Below, piece after piece: positions 45,228 to 57,347 of a stretch of DNA of 64,000 bases. The translations under genes and the position numbers were made by a program. The stretch spans positions 682,001-746,000 of the forward strand of contig JACEHZ010000588.1 of NCBI GenBank assembly GCA_017893485.1, read 5' to 3'. The notes under the pieces were generated by a model. The model did not search any database and had not been told where the DNA came from. It saw nothing but the letters and a program-made list of their open reading frames with translations. Source of the DNA: Hemerocallis citrina (Eukaryota; Streptophyta; Magnoliopsida; Asparagales; Asphodelaceae). Every line of letters starts with the position of its first letter. Positions within the stretch are counted from its first letter, which is position 1.

Positions 45228-46868
45228 TGTTGTGCAATCCAGCTACCTAAATAAATAGATAAACTAGACACAAATTAAAAACCTCGCAAGTGTACGAATC
45301 GTTTATAGAAGCGTAGCAATAGCAAGGGTCGATCCCACAGAGATTGTAGAAATTAACTTACTAATCAATAAAAAGAATAAGAATCATAAAGGGTTGGTCT
45401 AAAAGTCTAAAAGAAATGAAAAGATCAAAACTAAGTTAAGAAGTGTTGAATCACAAATATCGGTTAAGTAGTTGGGTTTAGATTTCCACCAATAGTCAAT
45501 AGTGCTAAGTTATCTTCTGAACTTCTTCTCATTACTCATGTTTGTTCCCTTCAAGGGCATGGTATCTACTCCTTAAAGTACTGTTTCCCTAAGCCAAGAA
45601 TTAGGCATGGTATCTACTCTAATTCGTTTCTTTCATTAAGTGTTTAGCATGGTATCTAATAAGTTGTACTTAAAGAAAACATAAGATCATTGGAAACGAA
45701 CAAACACTCAAGGTTCTAGAAATTGGTATCAGATCTAGATCCCTTAAGTTGATTGAACCAAGAACCCCTAAAGATTCCCTTGTTACAAGTTACGGGCACG
45801 AGATACGGGTCGTCTCAATATGCTCATCTAACAGATTCAGATGGATGGTAATGCAAACTTGATATTCTCAAGTTCTGTATGTCAGTCGACTGGCTCTCAC
45901 CTCAGTCGACTGCTCTCAGAACTTGAGAGCAAGTTTGATTATCATAAATCTTTATCAATTCGCTCAGATTCAATCAATAAGTAAATAGAAGAATTCAGAA
46001 GAATATAGCACTACATAACTACGGCTTCAATCTACCCAACTATGAATTTAGTTCCACATAATAATACTTTTATTGATCAACAAGTTCGAATACATGATTA
46101 ACATAAAAGAATTGAAAAGAGAAGGAATAAACTGGTTTAGTTCGGTCAGAGAGGTCGGCTGGCTGTCACACAGTCGACCGGCCGTTCTTTTCTTAATGCT
46201 TGATCTCCTTTCTTCTTCTTTGATGCCGATAAAAGTGCTTCTTGTTGATGACTCTGGAACTTGTGATTCGGTGATTAGGAACGTGGAAGAAGAGAGAGAG
46301 AGGCGGAAGCGAGTCCGAGAGCCCGCTCCGGTTCTTTCTTGATTGGTATTTATAGAACAAGAGAAGAGAATTAGGATTTGTACTTTTTGCAGAGAAGTCA
46401 TCTTCTTTTGTTATTTCTTTCCTTATCTTGATCAGCCGTTTATTTCTTTCTCTTTTTCCTCTTTTCTTCCGTATCTGCTTTGATTTGTATTTGGATTTGG
46501 ATGAATCTTTAATTGTCTTATCTGTTGACTCTGCCGCCGATCAGTCGACTGGTGTTGGATATAAGTCGACTGTGTCGAGATTTTAGTGGTTTCATGATTC
46601 ATCAGCCCAGTCGACTGTTGTTGGAGGAGTCGACTGTGCCGAGCAGCTTCAGCTTCTCTGTTCAGTCGCCTGTTGGCATACTCAGTCGACTGATCTCTTC
46701 AGTTTCTTGTGTATCATCCTTAAAATCCTGAATCTGCTTCGTTTCGCTGTTTTAGGCTGTTTCCTATGGAAAAGAGAAAATAAGAATTAAATACCATATA
46801 TAGAGCTTCTAAATGTCTAATTATATTAAGATTATTGCTCTAAAATGTGAATAATATTGTGTTCATCA
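45228..46868 (-). repeat. 3' LTR of the young Athila, rich in CAGTCGACTG
   Basis: Holds nine copies or near-copies of the 10 bp palindrome CAGTCGACTG (45,883, 45,903, 46,171, 46,542, 46,563, 46,608, 46,627, 46,660 and 46,683). Small frames at 46,048-46,401 and 46,513-46,731 recur in the other LTR and are not genes. Confidence 0.9.
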
Positions 46869-47396
46869 AATACCCCCAAACTTAGATTTTTGCTTGTCCT
46901 CAAGCAAACTAGAATTATGAACAAGGGTATAATAATAATGACAGCCTTAACCCCCAAGAGTTCTTATTATGTGGGCATCAACATAGAAAGGTATAAACAA
47001 TTTCAGATAAAGTAAAATTAAACATACCCACTTTCTCTAGTGCAATTGTTTATTCATAACTCCAAACTCAACCATACTTTGTCATGCAATTAATTATAGT
47101 TATAGTATGTAATTACTCAATCTGCGATTATCCCTTTTTTCTCTACTACAAACCGAGTAGCAAACTAGAGTGTTTTTTTTTTTTTTTTCGTTAAGTCGCT
47201 TCTCTAAAGTTGTCACTTGCCTTTTTACGCGAATGCAAAACAATTGTGATGAATCCACCAGGTTACTCAGCAAGTCACAAACTCTAAAGTGCTTTGCATA
47301 CTCATATTTCAAGTTGCCGTTTGACGTAAAGGTAGACATTGGTGATGAATACCCCTAGTTACTAAGCACTCAAAACATTGGAGTAGATTGACTTTA

Positions 47397-47472
<76 letters not shown>

Positions 47473-47907
47473 CACTCTATTTACTTAAACTCAATTTAGG
47501 ACTAGATCTAAAGGGAATAATCACCAGAAAAAGCATCACATTTGTCTTTTATATATAATCGCATGACTCATACAATTTTGTAAGGAATTTATGAAACTCA
47601 ACAATCCTAAAGTAAATAAGTATCCTTCTTCTTACTTTATAAGAAATTGTTTATCCTAAAAAATTCAAAAAGATGATAAATATAAATAACCCTAATACCC
47701 CCAAACTTAGATGGAACATTGTCCTCAATGTTCGAAAGAAGATTTTAAAAATAGGCATGTGTCACCATCTAGTAAGGAGAGACTGAAAATGAAAATAAAA
47801 GATGAATAAATAAAAGAAAATAGAGGGAAAGTGTAAATACTCCCCTGAAAATTGGGTTGCCTCCCAATAAGCGCTGTGTTTTCTGTCTTCAGCTAGACTT
47901 GATGAGG
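46869..47907 (-). other. 3' non-coding region of the Athila
   Basis: About 1 kb between the integrase stop and the polypurine tract, homologous in motif order to 9219-10,510. It contains a (TA)n at 47,398-47,469. No env-like third frame is recognisable. Confidence 0.7.
47398..47469. repeat. TA microsatellite
   Basis: About 36 TA units in the Athila 3' non-coding region; absent from the older copy near 9,760. Confidence 0.95.
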
Positions 47908-50019
47908 TCATGCCATGTATTGAATGGTTTGAAGATTCACATCTTCCTCTTGCGGTTCTATGCTCATCTCTATGTATGGCTTCGCTCTATGCCCGTTCAC
48001 CTTAAATGTTTGATTCTTCTCTTTGCTATGAACCTCCAATGCACCATGTGGAAAGACTCTTGTGACAGTGTATGGCCCATACCATCTAGACATAAGCTTG
48101 CCTGGAAAAAGTCTTAATCTTGAGTTATATATTAATACCTTCTGTCCTTCATAAAATTCCTTCCTTGCTAGCTGTTTGTCATGGTACCACTTGGTCCTTT
48201 CCTTGTACAATTTTGCATTTTCATAAGCGTCATGCCTCAACTCTTCAAGCTCATTTAGTTGTAATCTTCTTTTGTCACCTGCTTGTTTCATATCAAAATT
48301 GAACCGTTTGATGGCCCAATAGGCCTTGTGTTCCAACTCCACTGGTAGATGACAGGCTTTTCCAAAGACCAAACGGTATGGTGACATGCCGATGGGTGTT
48401 TTGTATGCTGTTCGGTAGGCCCATAATGCATCATTCAAGCGCAGCGACCAATCCTGTCTCCTTGTGTTGACTGTCTTTTCCAAAATGCTCTTGATTTCTC
48501 TGTTGCTGATCTCCACCTGCCCACTAGTTTGAGGATGATATGGGGTGCCCACTCTATGTGTGATACCATATTTCTTCATCAAAGAAGCAAATGGAAAGTT
48601 ATTGAAGTGGCTCCCTCCATCACTTATTATTGCTCGTGGTGTCCCAAACCTAGTGAAAATATTCTCCTGCAAAAACTTGACAACAACCTTGTGATCATTA
48701 GTTCTTGAGGGGACAGCCTCGACCCATTTAGACACATAATCCACACCAATAAGTATATATAAATAACCAAATGAGTTAGGAAAGGGACCCATGAAGTCGA
48801 TTCCCCACACATCAAAAAGCTCGATCACTTGGATGTTTTGCAGTGGCATTTGATTTCTAGAAGAGATGTTGCCTGTCCTTTGGCATTTGTCACAAGTCCT
48901 GCAAAAAGAAAAAGCATCTTTGAATACTTTAGGCCAATAAAATCCAGATTGCAATACCTTGAGTGCTGTTCTTTTTGGTCCAAAATGTCCCCCACATGCA
49001 TATTGGTGGCAATGTTGTAGAATATTCATTTGTTCTTCTTCTGCCACACATCTTCTTATAATTTGATCAGGGCAAAATTTGAACAAATAAGGATTATCCC
49101 AATAATAGTGCTTGCACATAACCACCAGTCTCTTTCTTTCCTGACTTGTCATACCTGGAGGAAAAACACGAGCAGTGAGATAATTTACAATGTCAGCAAA
49201 CCATGGAAAATTTGAGCAGTGAGATACCAGTCGACTGGTCCTGTTACCAGTCGACTGTCCCGAGGATATGTATATTTCAAATAGATGTTCATCTGGGAAA
49301 TTTTCATTAAGTGGGAGCACAATTCTTTCGTCCTCCTGCAGTAGCCTGGACATGTGATCTGCAACAACATTGTCGCTTCCTTTTTTATCTCTAATCTCAA
49401 GATCGAATTCTTGAAGCAACAGCACCCATCTGATTAACCTAGGCTTCGCATCCTTTTTAGCAAACAAATATCTCAAAGCAGCATGGTCAGTGAAAACAAT
49501 AACTTTAGAACCAATCAAATATGATCTAAACTTCTCTACAGCAAAAATAACAGCTAACATTTCTTTTTCAGTAGTGGAATAATTTAGCTGTGCATCGTTT
49601 AGAGTTCGAGAAGCATAGTAAATAACATGGGGTTTCTTATTGATTCGTTGACCTAAAACAGCTCCTAAGGCGTAATCACTTGCATCACACATTAGCTCGA
49701 AAGGATGGCTCCAATCTGGTGCCATGACAATAGGTGCAGAAATGAGAAGGTTTTTCAATGTAATAAAAGCATTTGTGCACTTTTCTGTCCATACAAACTC
49801 AACATCCTTAGCCAACAAGTCACAAAGGGGTTTGGAGATTTTTGAGAAATCTTTTATGAATCTTCTATAGAACCCTGCATGTCCAAGAAAACTCCTAACA
49901 CCCTTAACTATAGTGGGAGGGGGTAGTTTTGATATTATATCGATTTTTTCTTTGTCTACCTCTATGCCTTTTTTTGACACCACATGTCCCAACACAATAC
50001 CTTGTTGTACCATAAAATG
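47908..50019 (-). pseudogene. Athila RNase H and integrase, separated from RT by a stop
   Basis: 702 open codons after the stop at 50,020-50,022. In order: the thumb-like lead ([17 protein letters not shown]), RNase H ([16 protein letters not shown], then [30 protein letters not shown], then [12 protein letters not shown]), integrase zinc-binding HHCC ([12 protein letters not shown]...CRTCDKCQ), the catalytic core with D ([10 protein letters not shown]), D ([10 protein letters not shown]) and E ([12 protein letters not shown]), and a C-terminal [16 protein letters not shown] segment. All key residues are present. The single stop upstream is best explained as one base change in a Cys codon. 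Confidence 0.9.
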
Positions 50020-52240
50020 TCACTTTTCCCAATTCAGCACTAAATTGCATTCTTCACATCTTTTAAGTACAAGCTGCAAATGGTTAAGGCATTCATCAAA
50101 ACAAGATCCAAAAACACTGAAATCATCCATAAATACCTCGATGAACCTTTCCACCATGTCTGAAAATATACTCATCATGCATCTTTGAAATGTTGCTGGT
50201 GCATTGCACAATCCAAAGGGCATCCTCCTGTATGCAAAAGTACCAAAAGGACATGTAAAAGTGGTTTTTTCTTGATCTTCTAGAGCAATAGCAATTTGAT
50301 TATAGCCACTATAACCATCTAAAAAACAATAATGACTATATCCTGCTAATCTTTCTAACATTTGATCAATAAAAGGAAGAGGGAAGTGATCTTTCCTGGT
50401 TTCATCATTCAGTTTTCTGTAGTCAATGCATACCCTCCATCCTGTGGTCACTCTAGTAGGGATAAGCTCATTCTCTTCATTTGTCACCACTGTGACTCCA
50501 CTTTTCTTAGGCACTACATGTATAGGACTTACCCATTTGCTATCTGAGATGGGGTAGATGATGCCAACATCTAGTAGCTTCAGAATCTCTGCCCTTACCA
50601 CTTCCTTCATGTATGGGTTAAGCCTTCTCTGTGCCTCCCTGCTAGGTTTTGCATTGTTTTCAAGGAGTATCTTGTGCATGCATTTGGATGGACTTATTCC
50701 TTTGATATCTGCAATGGTCCATCCTATTGCACTCTTGTGTTCTCGTAGTACCCTCAGCAACTTCTGTTCTTCCTGTGCACTTAAATTTGCAGCAATTATC
50801 ACTGGTAGCGTCTGGTTCTCACCCAAATATGCATGCTTCAAATGGTCGGGCAACTGCTTAAGCTCTATGTCGGGAAGTCTCGGTGCAGTCGACTCAGCCT
50901 GTATACCAGTCGACTTGTCTGGTCCACCAGTCGACTTGTATAGTCCACCAGTCGACTTATCTGCAGAAACAAAAATATCATCAGTCACCAATTTTTCAAA
51001 CATAGGTGCAAACTTACCTGAGTATGACTTTGGAGTTTCAAGGTGATGTACTGTCTCTGCAATCCCCCAGTCATCGTATTCCTGTTCCACATTAGATAAA
51101 GTTAGAGATTGTGTAATTGTGGCTTGTAGTGGTTCAACGCTATGTACCTGAAATGTTTGATCAACAATATCCTGCACCACATCAACATTATAGCATTCAT
51201 GATCATCATGTGAAAATTTCAGTGTATCAAACATTTTAAATTCAACCTTCTCTCCATTTATTTTCATGCTTATAGTACCCTTTTTAACACAAATTTTTAT
51301 ATCAGCTGTACTCATAAAGGGCCTACCTAAAATGATTGGTAGAGAAGATGGCATTGAAGAGTCCTCCATGTCTAACACAACAAAATCAGCAGGCAAAATA
51401 AAATCGTTTACCTGAACTAGGACATCTTCCAAAATACCTCTAGGTCTTTTGATACTGCGATCCGCCAGCTGCAATGTGATGGATGTTGGTTGGAGTTCCC
51501 CCAATCCTAGCTTTTCATAGATGGTGTATGGGAGAAGATTGATGCTTGCCCCCAAGTCTAGTAGTGCTTTCTCAAAGAAGTGCTCACCAATCCTGCAAGG
51601 AATAGTAAAACTACCTGGGTCTTTTAATTTAGGAGGTAATTTTCTTAATAAGACAGCGCTCACTTCTTCTGTCAAAGCCACATCCTCCCTAACCTGAAAT
51701 GTTCTTTTGTGAGTGCAACATTCTTTCAAAAATTTAGCATAAGAAGGAATTTGTTTAATAGCATCAAGTAGGGGGATATTAATTTCTACCTTTCTGAGAG
51801 TTTCAAAGATGTCAAATAAATGTTGTTCTTTCTTTTGCTTGACTAACCTTTGAGGGAATGGTGGCACAACTGTTCTTTCTTTTTCACTTACCTTGTTGGA
51901 CCCCACAATTTTTGATGGTTGTGTTTCTGCTTCTTCTGTGTGTGTTCCAACTTTGTTGTCAATTATCTTACCACTTCTTAATGTTGTGACTGCCTTGAGC
52001 TGTTCTTGGCCTCCAGGGTTTGGTATAGTTTGTGATGGAAGTTTCCCTGCCTTTCGTTCGCTTAATTCTTTAGCAATTTGGCCAATCTGTGTTTCCAACT
52101 TCTGAATTGCTTGCCCTTGTTGGTTGCTTGTTTGATGTTGTTGTTGGAGCAATTGAAGAACGGTGGATTCAAAATCCAACTTCTTCTGTTCTTAAACTAG
52201 CCTATCAATCCCACTTCCCATTTGGAAGTTCCGTGCATGT
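50020..52240 (-). pseudogene. Athila gag C-terminus, protease and RT
   Basis: Opens after the in-frame TAA at 52,192 (probably a CAA codon with C-to-T) and continues to TGA at 50,020. In order: the gag C-terminal coiled stretch (QKLETQIGQIAKEL); protease with LLDLGASINLLP near 51,550 and PIILGRPFMSTA; a linker with tandem KSTGG phrases encoded by CAGTCGACTT-type repeats (50,886-50,960); and RT with GWRVCIDYRKLND, DGYSGYNQI, FAYRRMPFGLCNAP and the catalytic FMDDFSVFG. RT catalytic residues are intact. The part before 52,192 continues in frame into the hAT insertion site. Confidence 0.9.
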
Positions 52241-52248
52241 CCTTGTGT
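52241..52248. repeat. hAT target duplication, left copy CCTTGTGT
   Basis: Eight bases repeated exactly at 56,064-56,071. In the gag frame they encode part of a T-Q-G tripeptide that appears on both sides of the insertion. Confidence 0.93.
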
Positions 52249-55200
52249 TAGGGATGGCGAACGGGTCATTCGGGCCGGGCCGGGCCCAACCCGTACGGGT
52301 TGGGACGAATTCGTAGCCGGGCCGGGCCGGGTTGCACCCCTATACGGGCCGGGCCGGGCCGGGTTACGTTTTCGCTTGGGTGGCCCGTCCAACCCGCGAA
52401 CCCTTTAGGGCTCAACCCGGGTTGGGCCGGGTCGACCCGCGGGTTGGCCCGTTTAATAATATTTATAATTTTTTTTTTAGCTTAAATTAAAATAATAATA
52501 ATAATAATTTTTTGAATGATGTATACAAACAACCATATCTTTGTTTGATGAATACTACAATTCTTCAAAAATTATATTACTAAGTAAGTAATATTAGTAT
52601 CAATAAGTAATAATACTACAATTCTTCAAATATCCCCAAATGATGTTTAATTATAATACTAAGTATGTAATTCACTAAATTCAGTAATAATAATAATAAG
52701 TAATAATACTACAATTCTTCAAATATCCCCAAATGATGTTTAATTATAATACTAAGTAAGTAATAATATTAATAAACAAAAAAAATCGTTGAAGAGTGAA
52801 GACTAATAATAAGATTGAAAGAGTGAAAATGACAACAAATTTTGGAATTTTATTCATATGAATTTAAGTTATACAATTTGAACAATTTATGACGAAATAA
52901 AGAATTCACTTCACAAATAAGTTTTATACAATAACATATTTGTTATACAATTTTAATTGAGTACAAGTTTTCTAATTTGACATAACAAGAGAAAGCTATT
53001 GTAAGTATTATTGTTGTTGTTGTTGTTGTTGTTGTTGATCTTCGGGCGAGTTGCTCCCAATTGTTGAACTTGATAGTGCTTTTCCTTGCGTCCTATCTTC
53101 AGCCTTCAGCCAGTCTTCTGTGCAAACGAGCATCTCCAACGACTCCGGCTTCAACCTATTTCTGTAATCAGATAGAACCCTGCCACTTGTAGAAAATGCA
53201 CTCTCAGAAGCAACTGTAGAGACAGGAGGAGTTAGCAAATCTTTAGCCATAATTGACAGAATACTAAAAGTGTGTTCATGTTCTTTCCACCACTGTAAAA
53301 TATCTAGTGGAGAAATAGTAGGCTCAGTATCCTGTTGGTTATACCAATTTAATTCATTTGGTTGATTAGTCCTAGGTTTTTTAGATTGAATTTGTTCAAG
53401 TAAACTAAATGTTCTATCACCAGTTCTACTTTTACCCTTACCTTTAGAACTACCAGAAGAAGAACTAACTACAGAAGTTGTACTACTAGAAGCAAAACGT
53501 CTATCATAATAATCATACAAGTTATTTAAGGTAGATTCAAACTGAACTAAAAAAGATGCGCAATCAATTGTTAATTCTACATTGTCCTCTAAAAATCCAA
53601 AAAACATTTGTATCAAATTCTTCGTACCTTCTAATTTGATACGGGGATCCATAACAGTAGCAACACAAATCAACATAGGAGGAGGAAAATAATACTTCAA
53701 AAATTTTTGAAATGCAGGTATTACAATGTTACTAATATAGGCATCATTTAACATTTCGTTAAATATTTGTACCATGCTAACTAATTCAATAAAAATGCTA
53801 CTAGAAGTAGATTCATATGTTTTAGAAAACTTTAAAGTTGCGGTTTTAAAAGGTTCTAGAAATTTCAACAAAGATTCGGCAAAAAACCAATCGGGGGGAG
53901 TCATTTCAAAATTGTGCATATTTTTTACGATACAAAAATCATTTACAACTGCTTTATAATCAGTGACAACATTTAGTAAATCAAAAGTAGAATTCCATCG
54001 GTGTCTAACATCCTTTGGAAATTTTCTAAAATGAACATTTCTAACCTTACACCAAGCTTTCCATTCTTGTAAAATGGTTGGACTTAATGCAATGAAATGT
54101 ACACAATTTCTAATTTTATGTATATATGGATCAGCTATTTTTAATGCGTCTTGAACACATAAATTTATAATATGACATGCACATCTAACATGAAAAATAT
54201 TGTCAGATGGAGGGTTTAATACAGATTTTAAAGTAGTAATTGCTACATTGTTGTTAGATGCATTATCAAAACTAATAGCCATAATTTTATCGCGAATATG
54301 AAAAACATCACAAATTTCTATAATACGGTTTGCTATTTCGTCGCCAGTATGGGGATACGGCAACGACGCAAGTGATATGATTCTTTTATTAAGAATCCAA
54401 TCATTGTCGATCCAATGACAGGTTATTCCCATCGTTGGAATATTGTTGACACCCGTCCAACAATCCGAAGTTAAACTAACCCTACAAGTTAAACTCCATA
54501 AAATTGCAATTAACGCGTCCTTCATTTCAACATACATTTTAAAACAATCCGATTTGCAAGTGTTTCTCGGAATTCTCCTAAAATGAGGGTTTAAGGCCGT
54601 TTGATTAAAGTTTTCCAAGTTCCTACTCTCGGGATAGGAAAATGGTAACTCTTCCTTAATTACTAATCGGGCCATTTTCCGACGAACAAGTTCGGGATCA
54701 TAAGGGTGGCTATCTACTTGACCGGTCCTACGGTTGATTTTTTGTTGGCCTTGTATTTGATCAAGAAGTTCTTTATGATTATTTTGGATGTGCCTACTAA
54801 TTGTACCGGTTCCGTCACCCCTTTTGAATTTGTATTGTTTACCACATGCTTTACACACTTTCACACCTACACCCGGAGTATGTTCGTCCGGGATATAATC
54901 ATAAAACTTATGCCAATCGCTAGTTTCTCCTCTACTTTTCCTACTACTACGGGGTTGTGTGGTATCGGTTTGTTGTTGTTGTTGTTCTTCTATTTGTATG
55001 TCTTCTACAAATTCGTCGTGTGTACCCCATTGTTCCATAGTAGGATCAATGTAATCTTGGGCGGGCTCACTAGTTGGGACAATTGGTGGCCTACGTGAAG
55101 AGGAGGAGGAATCTTGTCCGCTACGACCGCTACCGCGTGATCTAGACATAATGTAGTAATGTGGTATGTAAAAAAAAATCTACAATGTAGGAGGGGTGAA

Positions 55201-56063
55201 TTATACAAAAAAAAACTAAAAAACAAGAGGGTTGAGAATCTTGAGATAGAGAAGTTCAAAAAACGAACAATAATTTTAACTACAATGCAAAAAAAAAAAA
55301 AAAAAGAGAGATAGAGATATTTTGATACCGTTCACCGTGGAATACGCGTATATAAAAAAACCGTGAAAATTAGAAAATAATAGACAAGATGGAGGAGCGC
55401 TTTACCGATTTCGCAATTGAAGAGTTGAATTGAGAAGAGGTTGAAGTAGATTTGAGTCGATGGTTGAAGAGAGTTGAAGACGTTGAATTTTGTTCTCCGA
55501 TACGACCGAAATTTGATCGTGTATACGCCTCCTTGTACACTTGTTTGATGATTACTACAATTGTTCAATTTTTTTTTTTTTTTGATGTATAATAGTAGAG
55601 AGAGTAAGAGAGGGAGGTGTGATTTTTTTGGAGATTTTTGGGGGCTATTTATAGGCTAAATAAGTTGGAAAAAACCAAAAAAAAAAAAAAATTCCCTAAC
55701 GGCCTAAAGAGCCGTTGAACGGCTCTGTTTTGGAGACAGAGGCTGCAGCGTTAGAACGGGGCGATTTTCGACCGTTCGACCCGCGGGTCAACGGTCGACC
55801 CGTCACGGGTCGAACGTTCGACCCGTACGGGTCGAACGGGACGAAACCCGCGGGTCGACCTGCGGGTTGGCGGGTCCAATTCGCGGGTTGGAGCGGGTTC
55901 GTGGGCCGGGTTTCGCGAATTCGATTCGCGTGAATAGCGACCCGGGTCGACCCGGTACTGTTCACCGGGTTCGACCCGAACCCGCGAAGCTCTTAACCGG
56001 GCCGGTTTGGTGGGCCGGGTCGCGGGTGGGTCGGCGGTTGACCCGGCCCAGTTGCCATCCCTA
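52249..56063 (-). mobile_element. Autonomous-looking hAT transposon nested in the Athila gag
   Basis: 3,815 bp, ends TAGGGATGGC...GCCATCCCTA, perfect 8 bp duplication CCTTGTGT. The subterminal regions (52,255-52,460 and 55,755-56,045) are packed with GGGCC, CGGGTCGACCCG and ACGGGTCGAACG motifs, the sort of GC-rich subterminal repeats that hAT transposases bind. A single intact transposase frame lies between. Because it sits in a young Athila, its insertion is younger still. Confidence 0.95.
53008..55149 (-). CDS. hAT transposase, intact 713 residues
   Basis: ATG at 55,149, stop at 53,008. The N-terminus is serine- and arginine-rich. A BED zinc finger is at about residues 79-130 (W..FYDYI, CKACGKQYKFK, ISRHIQNNH). 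The RNase-H-like catalytic core includes SDCWTG, the aspartate of ISFDNASNNN, the RCACHIINLCV element and RHRWNSTFDLL. A C-terminal hAT dimerisation region follows (ILQWWKEHEH, then LLTPPVSTVASESAFSTSGRVLSDYRNRL). It ends in a glutamine run encoded by (TTG)n at about 53,010-53,035. Length and domain order are those of full plant hAT transposases. No stop or frameshift was found, so it may be active. Confidence 0.95.
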   Translation of the reverse strand: MSRSRGSGRSGQDSSSSSRRPPIVPTSEPAQDYIDPTMEQWGTHDEFVEDIQIEEQQQQQTDTTQPRSSRKSRGETSDWHKFYDYIPDEHTPGVGVKVCKACGKQYKFKRGDGTGTISRHIQNNHKELLDQIQGQQKINRRTGQVDSHPYDPELVRRKMARLVIKEELPFSYPESRNLENFNQTALNPHFRRIPRNTCKSDCFKMYVEMKDALIAILWSLTCRVSLTSDCWTGVNNIPTMGITCHWIDNDWILNKRIISLASLPYPHTGDEIANRIIEICDVFHIRDKIMAISFDNASNNNVAITTLKSVLNPPSDNIFHVRCACHIINLCVQDALKIADPYIHKIRNCVHFIALSPTILQEWKAWCKVRNVHFRKFPKDVRHRWNSTFDLLNVVTDYKAVVNDFCIVKNMHNFEMTPPDWFFAESLLKFLEPFKTATLKFSKTYESTSSSIFIELVSMVQIFNEMLNDAYISNIVIPAFQKFLKYYFPPPMLICVATVMDPRIKLEGTKNLIQMFFGFLEDNVELTIDCASFLVQFESTLNNLYDYYDRRFASSSTTSVVSSSSGSSKGKGKSRTGDRTFSLLEQIQSKKPRTNQPNELNWYNQQDTEPTISPLDILQWWKEHEHTFSILSIMAKDLLTPPVSTVASESAFSTSGRVLSDYRNRLKPESLEMLVCTEDWLKAEDRTQGKALSSSTIGSNSPEDQQQQQQQQQ

Positions 56064-56073
56064 CCTTGTGTGA

Positions 56074-57223
56074 ATTGAGTCCCTTGATTATTCTGATTAT
56101 TGCTCCAGGAGAAGTTTGGATGGTTCCTCCATCCTGGGTTGTATGAGTTCGAGAAGGGATTGTTCTTTTGTGGAAATGCTCCTCGACCTACATTGTTTGC
56201 ATGCTCCTGATCTGTGAAAGAAGACATGGGGCATGTATCAGTGGTATGATCTACATGAGAACAAATTGCACAAATTTCGTTTGTTTGATTTTTAACTCCA
56301 CCCATCATCGACATTGCATTAACAAGCATATCAATTTTCTTATTCATGTTTACCATTTCTAATTGAATGTTATTGCTATTAGAAATTTCGTAAACTCCCT
56401 GTTTTTTCGAAGGGCCCCTCCTTGTTGAGAATTATTGTGAATTCTCGCTGAGTTCTTCAAATAGTTCTATGGCCTCTTCACCGCTTTTCCTCATTAAGAT
56501 CCCGTTGCAAGCTGAATCCACAATTACCTTGTTAGTATCATTTAAACCTTCGTAAAAAGTTTGTACCTGATCATCTTTAGGCATGTTGTGCGTAGGACAC
56601 TTGAGAAGTTTGTTCTTGAAATCCTTCCATGCTTCGAAAAATAAATCTCCATCCTTTTGTTGGAAGAGTTGAATCTCCCTTTTCAGTTGTTTGGTCTTTT
56701 GGGCTGGAAAGAATTCTTTTAAGAACTTTGTCGCCAATTGCTCCCATGAGTTTATTGATCCTGGTTCCAAAGAATTATACCATAGTTTAGCGTTAAGTTT
56801 TAAGGAAAAAGGAAACAAAATTAACCGGATTTGTTTAGGGGTAAGCCCTTGTACGCTTTGTGTCCTGCAAAGATCGAAAAAGTCTTGTAAATGGAGATGA
56901 GGCTCTTCATCTGGTCTGCCACTAAAGTGGGGAACCATACTAAGTAACTGAGGAGATAGATGCATGTTCCCTGTGACATTAGGTTGATACGCAATGCAGG
57001 AAGGTTGTTCAATGTTCTTAGGTGTGAATTTGTCCTGAATTGGCACTCGATTTGGCATTTCCTCAGCCATTGCTGTATGTGAACTGGGTCTCTGGACAGT
57101 CGACTGGTTCGTGTGGACAGTTGACTGGTGCGCTGCAAACAGTTTACCTAGTCTGTGTAAAGTGCGTTCTGTTTCTGCGTGAATAAGTAGTAGCTCTGGA
57201 CGAAGTGATCTCCTTCCGTGCAT
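56074..57223 (-). pseudogene. Athila gag N-terminal part
   Basis: ATG at 57,223, about 100 bp downstream of the primer-binding site. The capsid-like retrotransposon gag domain (MVPHFSGRPDEEPHLHLQDF, then LKLNAKLWYNSLEPGSINSW, then FEAWKDFKNKLLKCP) is intact up to a TAA at 56,432, probably from CAA. The frame then resumes through STRRGP to a CCHC knuckle (CAICSHVDHTTDTC) near 56,250 and an Asn/Gln-rich stretch until the hAT boundary at 56,064. Confidence 0.9.
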
Positions 57224-57322
57224 CCACCAAAATCCTGTATCCTAAAAGAAAAATACTGATTAATAAATTAAAAGAAAGAAAATAAAAACTTCCTACTGAT
57301 CTGTAAGTTAAAATACTAGACA

Positions 57323-57340
57323 ATCCCCGGCAACGGCGCC
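57323..57340 (-). promoter_or_regulatory. Primer-binding site of the Athila, aspartate tRNA type
   Basis: Minus strand TGGCGCCGTTGCCGGGGA, seven bases inside the 5' LTR end. Confidence 0.85.
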
Positions 57341-57347
57341 AAAAACT

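Noticed and set aside
46048..46401. Frames of 89-117 codons in the Athila LTR, repeated at 58,193
   Set aside because: Identical in both LTRs, no domain, located in the LTR promoter/leader; no support for a protein.
46869..47907. An env-like third gene, as in some Athila elements
   Set aside because: No long frame or transmembrane segment exists between the integrase stop and the polypurine tract.
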